From contig CAYXZO010000001.1 in NCBI GenBank assembly GCA_964469505.1, positions 1-64,000 on the forward strand: a stretch of DNA of 64,000 nucleotides, written 5' to 3'. This stretch comes from CAYXZO01 sp964469505 (GTDB lineage Bacteria; Fidelibacterota; UBA8477; JABMPR01). Position 1 is the stretch's first letter. Each line of letters opens with the position of its first letter. Both the position numbers and the translations under genes were made by a program. Positions 33,198 to 47,168 of this stretch are shown here, one piece after another. The notes under the pieces are model-generated. The model had not been told where the DNA came from and searched no databases. It worked only from the letters and a program-made list of their open reading frames with translations.

Positions 33198-33830
33198 TTA
33201 TGATGCCACTAACTGTTCGTTTAGTTGCTGCAGGCCTTCCTTATCGATGACGATCACTTCGTTATCCAGCAAATCATAAGTGGAAGCAAAAGGAGCCTCC
33301 AACACCGCTACCCGGGGCAAATTGCGACTAGCCAGGTGTAAGGCCTCGTCCAGCTGTCCTACCAGAATCAGAACCTTTTTATCCTGCAGACCCAACCTTT
33401 TAAGGAAAGAAATCATTTCTTTGGTCTTAGGCGCCGAGATTTCCACTTTCTCAACCACCATCAGGGCTTCCTGGCGCACTTTATCAGACAGTACTGAACG
33501 ACGGGCCAGGCGCTTGACTTTCCGGGGAACCTTCAGACTGTAATCCCGGGGTTGGAGCGCAAAGGTATGTCCGCCACCAACCCAGATGGGCGAACGAATG
33601 GAGCCGGCCCGCGCCGTACCCCGCCCTTTTTGACGCCAGGGTTTCCGCCCACCACCCCGAACTTCGGAGCGATTCTTGGTTTTGTGGGTACCCCGGCGCC
33701 AGGCTGCCATTTCGGCCCGGACCGCCAGGTGCACCGCCGGTTCTCGCGGCTCAATGGCAAATACCTGATCCGAAACTTCGATTGCGCCTACTTTTTCTCC
33801 GTTCTGGGGAGAAAGAACATTCAACTCCAT
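33198..33830 (-). CDS. rplD: 50S ribosomal protein L4
   Basis: A 210-aa protein with the long tunnel loop (RGGGRKPWRQKGRGTARAGSIRSP). In E. coli L4 represses the S10 operon and RNase E; an S10 leader is not evident upstream of rpsJ here because tuf lies there. Its ATG abuts the rplC stop. Confidence 0.97.
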   Translation of the reverse strand: MELNVLSPQNGEKVGAIEVSDQVFAIEPREPAVHLAVRAEMAAWRRGTHKTKNRSEVRGGGRKPWRQKGRGTARAGSIRSPIWVGGGHTFALQPRDYSLKVPRKVKRLARRSVLSDKVRQEALMVVEKVEISAPKTKEMISFLKRLGLQDKKVLILVGQLDEALHLASRNLPRVAVLEAPFASTYDLLDNEVIVIDKEGLQQLNEQLVAS

Positions 33831-34451
33831 CTACTCACTCCGTAAAAACAGATAGCCGTTGCGCGGTCCCGGGACCGCTCCTTTTACCATCAACAGATTT
33901 TTCTCGGTATCGATGGCCACGATTTCCAGGTTACGCACCGTGACACGCCGGTTGCCATGCCGTCCCGCCATCCGCTGTCCGGGCCATACTCGGCTGGGAT
34001 AGGCACTGGCACCGATGGAGCCGCTGGCTCGCAGCTGATCGGATTTCCCGTGGGAGCGATGACCGCCGTGAAAACCATGCCGTTTCATCACGCCGGTAAA
34101 ACCCCGGCCTTTGCTGAAGCCGGTAACTTTTATCTTCTCTCCAACATTAAAAATGCTCACATCCACGGTAGTGCCCGGCTCGTCCTGCTCCAAGCGCATA
34201 TCCCGGAATTCCTTTAAAACGTATTGGGGAGTGACGCCCGCTTTTTTGAAATGACCAGCCAGAGGCCGATTAACCCGCCGGGGATTTTTCTCCTTGAAAC
34301 CCAACTGGAGCGCAAAGTAACCATCGGTCTCGGGAGTTTTTTTCTGGACTACCACGCAGGGACCAGCCTCAATCACGGTCACAGGCAAAACCTGACCGGC
34401 TTCATTCCAGACTTGTGTCATCCCCAGCTTGCGGCCTATTATTCCTTTCAT
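33831..34451 (-). CDS. rplC: 50S ribosomal protein L3
   Basis: A 206-aa protein with an extension reaching the peptidyl transferase centre. TTG 34457 is in frame, but ATG 34451 gives the family start MKGIIGRKLGMTQVW with AAGGG at proper spacing. The extension contains GSIGASAYPSRVWPGQRMAGR with the glutamine (GQRM) that is methylated in E. coli L3. Confidence 0.97.
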   Translation of the reverse strand: MKGIIGRKLGMTQVWNEAGQVLPVTVIEAGPCVVVQKKTPETDGYFALQLGFKEKNPRRVNRPLAGHFKKAGVTPQYVLKEFRDMRLEQDEPGTTVDVSIFNVGEKIKVTGFSKGRGFTGVMKRHGFHGGHRSHGKSDQLRASGSIGASAYPSRVWPGQRMAGRHGNRRVTVRNLEIVAIDTEKNLLMVKGAVPGPRNGYLFLRSE

Positions 34452-34460
34452 CACCAACCC

Positions 34461-34769
34461 TTACACCTTGATTTCAATATCGACGCCTGCAGGGAGATCC
34501 AGTTTCATCAGGGCATCCACCGTTTTGGCGGAGGCGTTGTGAATATCCACCAGCCGCTTGTGGATTTTGGTCTGAAACTGTTCCCGTGATTTTTTGTTGA
34601 CGTGAGGTGAGCGCAAAACCGTTATGATGGTTCGCTTGGTGGGCAGTGGAATCGGACCCGAAATAACCGCGCCGGTTGCTTTTGCAGTTTGCACGATACG
34701 GGCAGTGGACTTGTCCAACAGGTTGTGATCGTAAGCTTGAAGATTGATGCGAATTTTTTGCGATGGCAT
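34461..34769 (-). CDS. rpsJ: 30S ribosomal protein S10
   Basis: A 102-aa protein (NusE) that also joins the NusB antitermination complex. KIRINLQAYDHNLLD and the PLPTKRTIITVLRSPHVNKKSREQF loop are typical. 21 nt after tuf1, so the S10 operon continues the str operon transcript. Confidence 0.98.
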   Translation of the reverse strand: MPSQKIRINLQAYDHNLLDKSTARIVQTAKATGAVISGPIPLPTKRTIITVLRSPHVNKKSREQFQTKIHKRLVDIHNASAKTVDALMKLDLPAGVDIEIKV

Positions 34770-34790
34770 GGTAGTCCTACTGTCCGTCTA

Positions 34791-35984
34791 TTATTCCAGT
34801 ATTTCAGTAACGACGCCGGCCCCCACGGTGTGACCGCCTTCACGAATGGCGAAACGCAGTTCTTTCTCCATCGCCACCGGCGCTATCAACTCCACCGTCA
34901 GGTTTACATTATCTCCCGGCATCACCATCTTGACATCTTCCGGCAACTCTACCACACCCGTCACATCCGTGGTCCGAAAATAAAACTGCGGCCGATATCC
35001 ATTGAAAAACGGCGTGTGACGACCACCTTCCTCTTTCTTCAAGATGTACACCTCGGCCTTGAACTTCTTGTGCGGCTTCACACTACCAGGCTTGGCAACC
35101 ACCATCCCGCGACGCAACCAATCCTTATCTATACCACGCAACAATAATCCCACATTGTCGCCTGCCTGACCAGTGTCCAAAATCTTCCGGAACATCTCCA
35201 CTCCCGTCACCACAGTCTTCTTCGGCTCCGGAACTAAACCAACTATCTCTACCTCATCACCAACCTTGATAATTCCACGCTCAATTCGACCTGTACCTAC
35301 TGTACCACGACCCGTAATACTGAACACATCCTCAACCGGCATCAAAAACGGCTTGTCAATGTCACGTACTGGCTCCGGTATGTAATTGTCGATCGCATCC
35401 AACAACTCCTGAATGCTCTTCGTCTTCTCCGGATCTTCCGGATGCTGCAACGCTTCCAACGCACTACCACGAATTACCGGTACTTCATCACCAGGAAACT
35501 CATACTCATTCAACAAATCCCGCAACTCCATCTCCACCAAGTCCAACAACTCCGGATCATCAACCTGATCAACCTTGTTCATATATACCACTATCGATGG
35601 CACATTCACCTGACGCGCCAACAACACGTGCTCACGGGTCTGAGGCATCGCTCCATCAGCCGCACTCACCACCAGTATCGCCCCGTCCATCTGGGCCGCA
35701 CCCGTGATCATGTTCTTGATGTAGTCCGCGTGACCAGGACAGTCCACGTGGGCGTAATGACGCTTGTCCGTCTCATACTCCACATGGGCCGTCGCTATCG
35801 TAATTCCCCGCTCACGCTCCTCCGGCGCATTGTCTATCGAATCAAACGAACGAAACTCACTCAATCCTTTCCGCGACAAATAAGCCGTGATCGCCGCCGT
35901 CAACGTCGTCTTACCGTGGTCCACATGACCAATCGTCCCTACGTTTACATGCGGCTTCGTCCGCTCAAATTTCTCTTTTGCCAT
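34791..35984 (-). CDS. tuf: Elongation factor Tu, copy 1
   Basis: A 397-aa GTPase that brings aminoacyl-tRNA to the ribosome. P-loop GHVDHGKT (18-25), DCPGH, NKVD and the GRGTVGTGRIERG domain-2 motif are intact. The protein is identical to the second copy (50296-51489), and the genes differ by one visible synonymous base (34812 G versus 50317 A, plus strand). Codon use is strongly G-ending (ACG, GCG, TTG, GAG) unlike the neighbours fusA and rpsJ. The last 20-25 codons look more like the neighbours. Confidence 0.98.
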   Translation of the reverse strand: MAKEKFERTKPHVNVGTIGHVDHGKTTLTAAITAYLSRKGLSEFRSFDSIDNAPEERERGITIATAHVEYETDKRHYAHVDCPGHADYIKNMITGAAQMDGAILVVSAADGAMPQTREHVLLARQVNVPSIVVYMNKVDQVDDPELLDLVEMELRDLLNEYEFPGDEVPVIRGSALEALQHPEDPEKTKSIQELLDAIDNYIPEPVRDIDKPFLMPVEDVFSITGRGTVGTGRIERGIIKVGDEVEIVGLVPEPKKTVVTGVEMFRKILDTGQAGDNVGLLLRGIDKDWLRRGMVVAKPGSVKPHKKFKAEVYILKKEEGGRHTPFFNGYRPQFYFRTTDVTGVVELPEDVKMVMPGDNVNLTVELIAPVAMEKELRFAIREGGHTVGAGVVTEILE

Positions 35985-35995
35985 CAGTATCCTCC
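34791..35995. repeat. Long direct repeat, copy 1 (tuf)
   Basis: A 1205-bp block containing the whole tuf gene and its Shine-Dalgarno (to GGAGGATACTG), repeated in the same orientation at 50296-51500. Identity begins exactly at the stop codon and ends 11 nt upstream of the start. Only one difference was found by eye. Confidence 0.95.
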
Positions 35996-36016
35996 CGGGT
36001 TTTTAAAGCTTTCGAC

Positions 36017-38095
36017 TCATGCCGAGCTTTTTTCTAAAAGTTTATCCGCCACCGTTTGCGGCACCTGTGCATAATGATCAAACTGCATAGTATACACCGC
36101 TCGGCCCTGCGTCAGCGAGCGCAGATCAGTGGCATAACCAAACATATTGGATAAAGGCACAAAGGCCTTGATGACCTGTCCGTTTTTCCGGGGCATCATT
36201 CCCTGAATATGCCCGCGCCGGGCTGTTATGTCGCCCAACACATCACCCAAATATTGTTCCGGTAATACTACTTCCACAGCCATAATGGGCTCCATTAGCA
36301 CGGGACCGGCTTTTTTGCAAGCTTCTTGAATAGCCATGGAGGCAGCAATTTTGAACGCCAGCTCGCTGGAATCCACCTCATGGTAACTGCCGTCAATCAG
36401 CTGAACCTTGACATCATGGATAGGGTAGCCGGCCAGCACGCCGTTGGCCAGACCTTCACGAACTCCTTTCTCCACCGCCGGGATATATTCCCGCGGAATT
36501 ACTCCCCCGACAATCTTGCTCTCAAATTGAGTTCCTTTGCCCGGCTCATTGGGTCCCACATGCAAAACCACATGGCCGTACTGACCATGTCCACCGGTCT
36601 GCTTGATGAACTTGCCTTCCTGGGTCACTTCTTTGGTAATGGCCTCCACGTAAGCTACCTGGGGCTTGCCAATACGAGCGTTCACTTTGAACTCGCGCAC
36701 CAGCCGATCCACAATGATTTCCAGGTGCAGCTCTCCCATACCCTTAATGATGGTCTGACCCGTCTGCTCATTCTTGGTCACCACAAAAGTGGGGTCTTCT
36801 TCCGACAGCTTCGAGAGAGCTTTAGCTAGCAGATCGTTGTCGCTTTGGGATTCAGGTTCGATGGCTACTGAAATGACCGGCTTGGGGAAGTCCATGGATT
36901 CCAGGACAATGGGGTGTTTGGGATCGCAAAGGGTCTCGCCGGTGCGGGTATGCTTTAACCCGATAGCCGCAGCAATTTCACCGGCTTCGATCCGATCCCG
37001 CTCCTCCCGCTTGATGGCGTGCATGATCATCAAACGCCCTACGCGTTCTTTTTTGCCTGTAATGGGATTGAGGACCGCATCTCCGGTCTTAACCTCACCC
37101 GAGTAGACCCGGAAGAAAGTCAACTTACCCACGTAAGGGTCAGTCATAATCTTGAAAGCCAGAGCCGCAAAAGGTTCTTTCACGTCAGGTTTGCGGGAGA
37201 TGGTTTTATCAGGGTTTTTAGGATCAAAACCTTTTACGGGTGGCAGATCCAGGGGCGAGGGCAGATAGTCAACTACCGCATCCAGCAGACGTTGCACGCC
37301 CTTGTTCTTAAAAGCCGATCCTGCCAGTACGGGAACGATAGCCCCGTCAATAGTCGCCTTACGAATAGCGGCTTTGATTTCATCTATTTCTAACTCTTCA
37401 CCTTCCAGATACTTCTCCAGCAACTCATCGTCATACGCAGCGGCTTCCTCGATGAGTAGATGGCGATATTTCTGGACTATATCCACCATATCTTTTGGGA
37501 TTTCACCATAATCGAAGCGGGCTCCCAGAGTACTCTCATTGTAGAGGATGGACTTCATCAGCAGCAGGTCCACGATACCCGTGAACAACTCGCCCGAGCC
37601 GATAGGTAAAACAATGGGCACCGGATTGGCGCCCAGGCGTTTTTTCATCATGTCCAGCACATTGTAAAAATCGGCGCCCATCCGGTCCATCTTATTAACG
37701 AAAGCAACGCGGGGGACGCCGTATTTATCGGCTTGGCGCCAAACGGTTTCACTCTGGGGCTCAACCCCGCCAACGGCACAGAATAAACCTACCGCACCAT
37801 CCAAAACCCGTAAGGAGCGTTCAACCTCGACGGTGAAATCCACGTGACCGGGAGTATCAATGATGTTGATTCGATGGCCAGCCCAGAAACAGGTCGTGGC
37901 AGCAGAAGTAATTGTTATGCCCCGCTCCCGCTCCTGTTCCATCCAATCCATGGTGGCGGAACCCTCGTGCACCTCACCGATGCGGTGGGTCCTACCGGTA
38001 TAGAAAAGGATGCGCTCGGTAGTAGTAGTTTTACCGGCATCAATGTGGGCCATGATGCCAATGTTGCGAACCTTATGTAGAGGAGTCGGTTTCAC
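36017..38095 (-). CDS. fusA: Elongation factor G
   Basis: A 692-aa translocation GTPase. P-loop AHIDAGKTTTTERIL (about 15-29), switch GITITSAATT, DTPGHVDF and NKMDRMGAD are intact, followed by domains II-V with the conserved GMGELHLEII. The start is GTG after AAGGAAG. The fuller EF-G length and sequence fit the translational EF-G1 rather than EF-G2. 14 nt after rpsG. Confidence 0.98.
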   Translation of the reverse strand: MKPTPLHKVRNIGIMAHIDAGKTTTTERILFYTGRTHRIGEVHEGSATMDWMEQERERGITITSAATTCFWAGHRINIIDTPGHVDFTVEVERSLRVLDGAVGLFCAVGGVEPQSETVWRQADKYGVPRVAFVNKMDRMGADFYNVLDMMKKRLGANPVPIVLPIGSGELFTGIVDLLLMKSILYNESTLGARFDYGEIPKDMVDIVQKYRHLLIEEAAAYDDELLEKYLEGEELEIDEIKAAIRKATIDGAIVPVLAGSAFKNKGVQRLLDAVVDYLPSPLDLPPVKGFDPKNPDKTISRKPDVKEPFAALAFKIMTDPYVGKLTFFRVYSGEVKTGDAVLNPITGKKERVGRLMIMHAIKREERDRIEAGEIAAAIGLKHTRTGETLCDPKHPIVLESMDFPKPVISVAIEPESQSDNDLLAKALSKLSEEDPTFVVTKNEQTGQTIIKGMGELHLEIIVDRLVREFKVNARIGKPQVAYVEAITKEVTQEGKFIKQTGGHGQYGHVVLHVGPNEPGKGTQFESKIVGGVIPREYIPAVEKGVREGLANGVLAGYPIHDVKVQLIDGSYHEVDSSELAFKIAASMAIQEACKKAGPVLMEPIMAVEVVLPEQYLGDVLGDITARRGHIQGMMPRKNGQVIKAFVPLSNMFGYATDLRSLTQGRAVYTMQFDHYAQVPQTVADKLLEKSSA

Positions 38096-38109
38096 GGCTT
38101 CCTTTTCTA

Positions 38110-38574
38110 TTACCTAAAATGAGCAAAAGCCTTGTTGGCTTCCGCCATCCGGTGAGTATCTTCACGTTTCTTAATGGCTCCGCCTTCATTATTAGCGGCC
38201 GCAATCAGTTCGGCCGCTAATTTCTCCGCCATAGACCGCCCCGAACGGGCCTTGGCGTAGCTGATAATCCAGCGATAAGCAAGGGCATATCGTCGTTCTG
38301 GCCGTACTTCCACCGGAACCTGGTAGGTGGCCCCACCGACACGCTTGGAACGCACCTCAATTACAGGAGCCACATTTTCCACCGCTTTCTTGAAGAATTC
38401 CAGGGGATCACTTTTGGTACGCTGCCTGATCCGTTCAAAAGCAGTGTAGACGATTCGTTCCGCTAAGCCCTTTTTGCCCCGGCGCATCACATAGTTGATG
38501 AACTTGGCGACCATTACATCGTTGTAAACCGGATCCGGGGCGATTTTACGTTTTTCAGGTCGTTTTCTGCGCAT
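38110..38574 (-). CDS. rpsG: 30S ribosomal protein S7
   Basis: A 154-aa primary binder of the 16S 3' domain, contacting E-site tRNA. RPEKRKIAPDPVYNDVMVAKFINYVM and the C-terminal THRMAEANKAFAHFR are typical. In E. coli it represses the str operon from the rpsL-rpsG gap; the gap here is only 14 nt. Confidence 0.98.
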   Translation of the reverse strand: MRRKRPEKRKIAPDPVYNDVMVAKFINYVMRRGKKGLAERIVYTAFERIRQRTKSDPLEFFKKAVENVAPVIEVRSKRVGGATYQVPVEVRPERRYALAYRWIISYAKARSGRSMAEKLAAELIAAANNEGGAIKKREDTHRMAEANKAFAHFR

Positions 38575-38588
38575 ATTCCTCTCGGCTA

Positions 38589-38966
38589 TTACTGCTGTTT
38601 AGGTCGCTTGGCTCCGTAGCGGGAACGACTGGTTCTACGCTGTTCCACTCCCGCTGCATCCAGGGTTCCACGGATTATGTGGTAACGCACGCCCGGCAGG
38701 TCTTTCACTCGCCCGCCCTCGATGAGGACGATGGAGTGTTCCTGCAAGTTATGGCCTTCCCCCGGAATGTAAGCGGTTACCTCGATTCCGTTGGTAAGAC
38801 GCACTCTAGCCACCTTCCGCAGTGCGGAATTCGGTTTCTTCGGCGTTGTCGTATAAACACGTGTGCAAACCCCGCGTTTCTGGGGGTTACCTTTCAGGGC
38901 CGGGGCTTTCTTCTTCTTGGTAATGGAGCGTCGCCCCAGCCGCACTAACTGATTAATTGTCGGCAT
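38589..38966 (-). CDS. rpsL: 30S ribosomal protein S12
   Basis: A 125-aa decoding-centre protein. The frame opens to 38993, but ATG 38966 gives the family start MPTINQLVRLGRRS with AAAGGGAG upstream. The streptomycin-site lysines in TPKKPNSALRK and GRVKDLPGV are wild type, and Asp in the latter is the site of methylthiolation in many bacteria. It follows rpoC by 62 nt without a terminator. Confidence 0.97.
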   Translation of the reverse strand: MPTINQLVRLGRRSITKKKKAPALKGNPQKRGVCTRVYTTTPKKPNSALRKVARVRLTNGIEVTAYIPGEGHNLQEHSIVLIEGGRVKDLPGVRYHIIRGTLDAAGVEQRRTSRSRYGAKRPKQQ

Positions 38967-39028
38967 GCGTTCTCCCTTTAAAAAAGCCGCCAATTATAAT
39001 TTTCGGCACCTGGGCAGTCAAGGTCAAT

Positions 39029-43294
<4,266 letters not shown>

Positions 43295-43306
43295 GGGAGA
43301 TCCTCC

Positions 43307-46300
43307 CTACTTTAATTCCACGTCCAGCCCCAGGCCTTTCATTTCCCGGAGCAAAACATTGAATGATTCAGGTGTCCCGAAGTCGGGCATGTTATGGCCC
43401 TTCACTATGGCGTTATACACCTTGGAACGGCCTTCCACATCGTCCGACTTCACGGTGAGCATTTCCTGGAGAGTGTAGGCGGCGCCGTAGGCTTCTAGCG
43501 CCCATACTTCCATCTCACCGAAACGCTGCCCACCGAACTGAGCCTTACCACCCAACGGCTGCTGGGTGATGAGGGAATAAGGACCGGTGGAACGAGCGTG
43601 CATTTTGTCATCCACCTGATGCACCAGTTTCATCATGTAGATCTCACCGTAAGCCACGGGACTCTGGATGAACTCACCGGTGCGGCCGTCGATCAGCTGA
43701 GCTTTGCCGGTTTCAGGCACTCCGGCCTTCTTCATCCATTCCAGAATCTCTTCATGAGTAGCCCCGTTGAACACCGGGGTTTCGAATTTCACGTTGAGAA
43801 GTTTACCTACCCATCCCAGCATAGTTTCATACAACTGCCCCAGGTTCATTCGGGAAGGTACCCCCAAGGGATTCAGGACGATATCCACCGGTTTGCCATC
43901 GGGAGTGAAGGGCATATCCTCTTCAGGCACGATGGCCGCCACTACACCTTTGTTACCGTGGCGTCCAGCCATTTTGTCACCTACCCGAATCCGACGCTTG
44001 GTGGCGATTTGAACCTTAGCCAGCTTGATCACGCCGGGTTGCAGATCATCACCGACCTTGATCTTGTAAACTTCATTTTCGTAACGCTGATCAATTTTCA
44101 GACGCAGACGCTGATAATTATCCAGCAGTTTTACTACCTTGCCGTTGATTTCGTCATCTTCGCAGATGGGATGCTCCAGATCGACCCGGTCCCAATTAAC
44201 GTGGGCAATATGCTCCTTGGTGAGCACAGTACCTTTCTCGATCTGAACCCGGCCGCCAGTATCCTGAATGCCGGCGCTGATCTGCCCTTGGAGCAGGGAA
44301 TTGAGCTTCTCATTGCGTCGTTTGGTCAGTGAAGCTTTTTCCTGCTGGACTTTTTGTTTCAGTTGTTCCAGCAGCTTCTTCTCTTCATCCCGGGATTGAC
44401 GACCTTTTCGAGTGTAGAGCTCGGTTTTGATAACCACTCCGCTCATACCCGGTTCAGCCCGTTTGGAAGCATCCTTAACATCCCCGGCTTTTTCTCCGAA
44501 GATAGCTTTGAGCAGCTTCTCTTCCGGTGTGGGATCGGTTTCACCTTTAGGTGTTACCTTACCGATAAGAATATCATTGGGCTTGACTTCCGCACCGATA
44601 CGGATGATGCCATCTTCCGTGAGGTTTCGGGTGGCTTCCTCTGAGACGTTTGGGATATCCCGGGTCAGTTCCTCTTCACCCCGCTTGGTCTCACGTACTT
44701 CCAGCTCCACTTGTTTAATGTGAATGCTGGTGAAGACGTCATCTTTCAGGATACGTTCGGAAAGAACAATGGCGTCCTCGAAATTGAGACCCCGCCAGGG
44801 CATGAAGGCCACCGTTACGTTGCGTCCCAAGGCCAGCTCACCCTGGGCCGTGCTCATCCCGTCAGCCAGTATGTCACCCGGATTGACTTTCTGACCCGCT
44901 TTAACTACCGGACGCTGATTAATGCAAGTGTCCTGGTTGCTGCGGACGAATTTTTTCAGCTTATAACGAACGATTCCGGGTTCTTCTTCCAGGGAAGTGG
45001 CTTCGTCGATGCGCTGACTCACCTTGATAACGATCTCGTCGGCGCTTACGCTCTTAACTACGCCCTTGACATCGGAAATCACTAACGCCTTTGAATCCCG
45101 AGCCACAATCCGCTCGAAACCGGTGCCAACTATAGGCGGCTCGGGCCACAATAACGGAACAGCCTGCCGCTGCATGTTGGAGCCCATTAGGGCCCGGTTG
45201 GCGTCGTCGTTTTCCAAGAAGGGGATGCAGGCTGCTGCCGCCGAAACGATTTGCAGAGGCGAAACGTCCATGTAATCCACTTCGGTAGCGGGAACCATGG
45301 GGAAGTCACCTCTGATACGTACCTGTATGCGGTCATCCGTGAAATGCCCATCTTCCGACAGGGGTGTATTAGCCTGGGCAATTTTCAGGCGATCTTCGTC
45401 ATCGGCGGAAAGGTATTGGATTTTCTTGGTAACCCGTGCTTTACCGTTGCTCACCACCACTTTACGGTAGGGAGTTTCGATAAAGCCCAGCCGGTTGATT
45501 TTGGCGTAAGTGGAAAGGGAAGAAATCAAACCGATGTTGGGACCTTCCGGTGTCTCGATGGGACACAGACGTCCATAGTGCGTGTAGTGCACGTCACGCA
45601 CTTCGAAACCGGCCCGCTCACGGGTCAGGGCCCCCGGCCCCAGGGATGAAAGACGACGTTTATGGGTTATTTCCGCCAAGGGATTGGTTTGATCCAAGAA
45701 CTGGGAAAGCTGATTGGTACCAAAAAAGGAGTTGATGGCAGCGGTAATAATGCGCGAGTTGACTAGATCTACCGGCTTCAGCTTCTCAGTGTCACGACTA
45801 TTCATTCTTTCGCGGATAGTGCGGGACATCCGGGCCAGAGCCACGGAGAATTGGTTCCCCAATTGCTCACCCACTGTCCGCACCCGCCGATTACCCAGGT
45901 GATCAATATCATCGGTTCCCCGGGTCCCTTTACGCATCTCGATGAGATACTCGGTGGTACGGATCAAATCTTCCGGTTGCAGGGTGAGCTGATCCAGCGG
46001 AACGTTTACGCCGAACTTTTTGTTCATGCGGTAACGCCCCACCTCTCCCAGATCGTATTTCTTGGGATCGAAGAAGAGGCGGGCCAGGAATTTCTCAGCC
46101 AGATCCAGGTTCGGCGGTTCGCCGCCCCGCATTTCCGAATAGAACAGCCGCAACGCTTCGTTGGTGCTGGTAGTGGGATCTTTGGCCAGGGTGTTGCTGA
46201 GAAGCTCGTACTTCAGATCCTGTGGATCGGTGACTACCTGAACACCCGTAATCCCAGCCTTCTTGAGTTCGCGCACCTTTTCCCGGGTGAGCTTTTCACC

Positions 46301-47080
46301 GGCTTCCAATAGAACTTCGCCGGTTTCCTTATTCACCACATCCACTGGGACTTCAGTGTCGTAATACTTCTTCAGCCCCACATTGTCAGCCAGGCGCAGT
46401 TCTTTCAGGATTCCAAAAGCATTCAGAATATCTTCGTTGGAAGAGTATCCGATGGCTCGGAGTAACACGGTCAAGGGGAACTTGCGCCGACGGTCGATGA
46501 TGGCATAAATGGCATCGTGGATGTCGGTGGTAAGATCCAACCAGCTACCCCGGAAAGGTATAATCCGCGCCGAGTACAGCTTGGTTCCGTTGGGGTGGGT
46601 CTTCTGTTCGAAGAAAACTCCAGGAGAACGCTGGAGCTGTGAAACCACCACCCTTTCGGCTCCGTTGATGATGAAGGAGCCTTTGGGGGTCATATATGGA
46701 ATATTACCAAAGAATATATCTTCCTCGATATGGTCCACCCATTTACCGGGTTGACCTTCCTCGGAAACATGCAGAATCAGCTTAACCTTCAGGGGCACAG
46801 AGTAGGTCACGCCCCGTTCCAGGCATTCTTCGATGGAATAGCGCGGTATCCCCAGAGAGTAGGAAACATACTCCAAAAGGTAGTTACCGTGGCTGTCCTC
46901 AACGGGAAATACGGACTGGAAAATAGCTTCCAGACCTTTATTTTCCCGCAGCCGGGGGGGTACGTCTTCTTGTAAAAACTCCCGCCAAGAATCCAACTGG
47001 ACATGGAGCAGCGGGGGCAGCTCCAGTCCCGGATCTACTTTAGCGAAAGAGTAGCGTTTTACTAGAGATGTGGGAGACAA
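43307..47080 (-). CDS. rpoB: RNA polymerase beta subunit
   Basis: A 1257-aa subunit. The rifampicin region NQLSQFLDQTNPLAEITHKR and RLSSLGPG has the susceptible-type residues at the classic positions. It is about 85 aa shorter than in E. coli, which fits absence of some lineage insertions. The start is TTG after GGAGGTGTCC. An 88-bp gap with a strong hairpin separates it from rplL. Confidence 0.98.
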   Translation of the reverse strand: MSPTSLVKRYSFAKVDPGLELPPLLHVQLDSWREFLQEDVPPRLRENKGLEAIFQSVFPVEDSHGNYLLEYVSYSLGIPRYSIEECLERGVTYSVPLKVKLILHVSEEGQPGKWVDHIEEDIFFGNIPYMTPKGSFIINGAERVVVSQLQRSPGVFFEQKTHPNGTKLYSARIIPFRGSWLDLTTDIHDAIYAIIDRRRKFPLTVLLRAIGYSSNEDILNAFGILKELRLADNVGLKKYYDTEVPVDVVNKETGEVLLEAGEKLTREKVRELKKAGITGVQVVTDPQDLKYELLSNTLAKDPTTSTNEALRLFYSEMRGGEPPNLDLAEKFLARLFFDPKKYDLGEVGRYRMNKKFGVNVPLDQLTLQPEDLIRTTEYLIEMRKGTRGTDDIDHLGNRRVRTVGEQLGNQFSVALARMSRTIRERMNSRDTEKLKPVDLVNSRIITAAINSFFGTNQLSQFLDQTNPLAEITHKRRLSSLGPGALTRERAGFEVRDVHYTHYGRLCPIETPEGPNIGLISSLSTYAKINRLGFIETPYRKVVVSNGKARVTKKIQYLSADDEDRLKIAQANTPLSEDGHFTDDRIQVRIRGDFPMVPATEVDYMDVSPLQIVSAAAACIPFLENDDANRALMGSNMQRQAVPLLWPEPPIVGTGFERIVARDSKALVISDVKGVVKSVSADEIVIKVSQRIDEATSLEEEPGIVRYKLKKFVRSNQDTCINQRPVVKAGQKVNPGDILADGMSTAQGELALGRNVTVAFMPWRGLNFEDAIVLSERILKDDVFTSIHIKQVELEVRETKRGEEELTRDIPNVSEEATRNLTEDGIIRIGAEVKPNDILIGKVTPKGETDPTPEEKLLKAIFGEKAGDVKDASKRAEPGMSGVVIKTELYTRKGRQSRDEEKKLLEQLKQKVQQEKASLTKRRNEKLNSLLQGQISAGIQDTGGRVQIEKGTVLTKEHIAHVNWDRVDLEHPICEDDEINGKVVKLLDNYQRLRLKIDQRYENEVYKIKVGDDLQPGVIKLAKVQIATKRRIRVGDKMAGRHGNKGVVAAIVPEEDMPFTPDGKPVDIVLNPLGVPSRMNLGQLYETMLGWVGKLLNVKFETPVFNGATHEEILEWMKKAGVPETGKAQLIDGRTGEFIQSPVAYGEIYMMKLVHQVDDKMHARSTGPYSLITQQPLGGKAQFGGQRFGEMEVWALEAYGAAYTLQEMLTVKSDDVEGRSKVYNAIVKGHNMPDFGTPESFNVLLREMKGLGLDVELK

Positions 47081-47113
47081 AGGACACCTCCGTTTTTAAG
47101 GTTGCAATTGTAC

Positions 47114-47145
47114 ATAATCCCGCCCAGCAAGCTCGGCGGGATTAT
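47114..47145 (-). promoter_or_regulatory. rplL-rpoB intergenic hairpin
   Basis: An 11-bp perfect stem (ATAATCCCGCC with GGCGGGATTAT) closes a 10-nt loop, 23 nt after the rplL stop. No U-tract follows on the minus strand. It is placed where E. coli has an attenuator and RNase III processing site between rplL and rpoB. Confidence 0.55.
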
Positions 47146-47168
47146 GCCCAACGTGTCGTTCGGGGTGT

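Noticed and set aside
35442..36074. Long plus-strand frame opposite tuf1 (210 codons), with twins at 50947-51600 and the 70-codon frames 35173-35385 and 50678-50890
   Set aside because: Open only because of the strong G-ending codon bias of tuf; both copies are identical because tuf is duplicated. They have no RBS or family resemblance.
45620..45760. Rifampicin-resistance change in rpoB
   Set aside because: Residues in the rifampicin region match the susceptible consensus.
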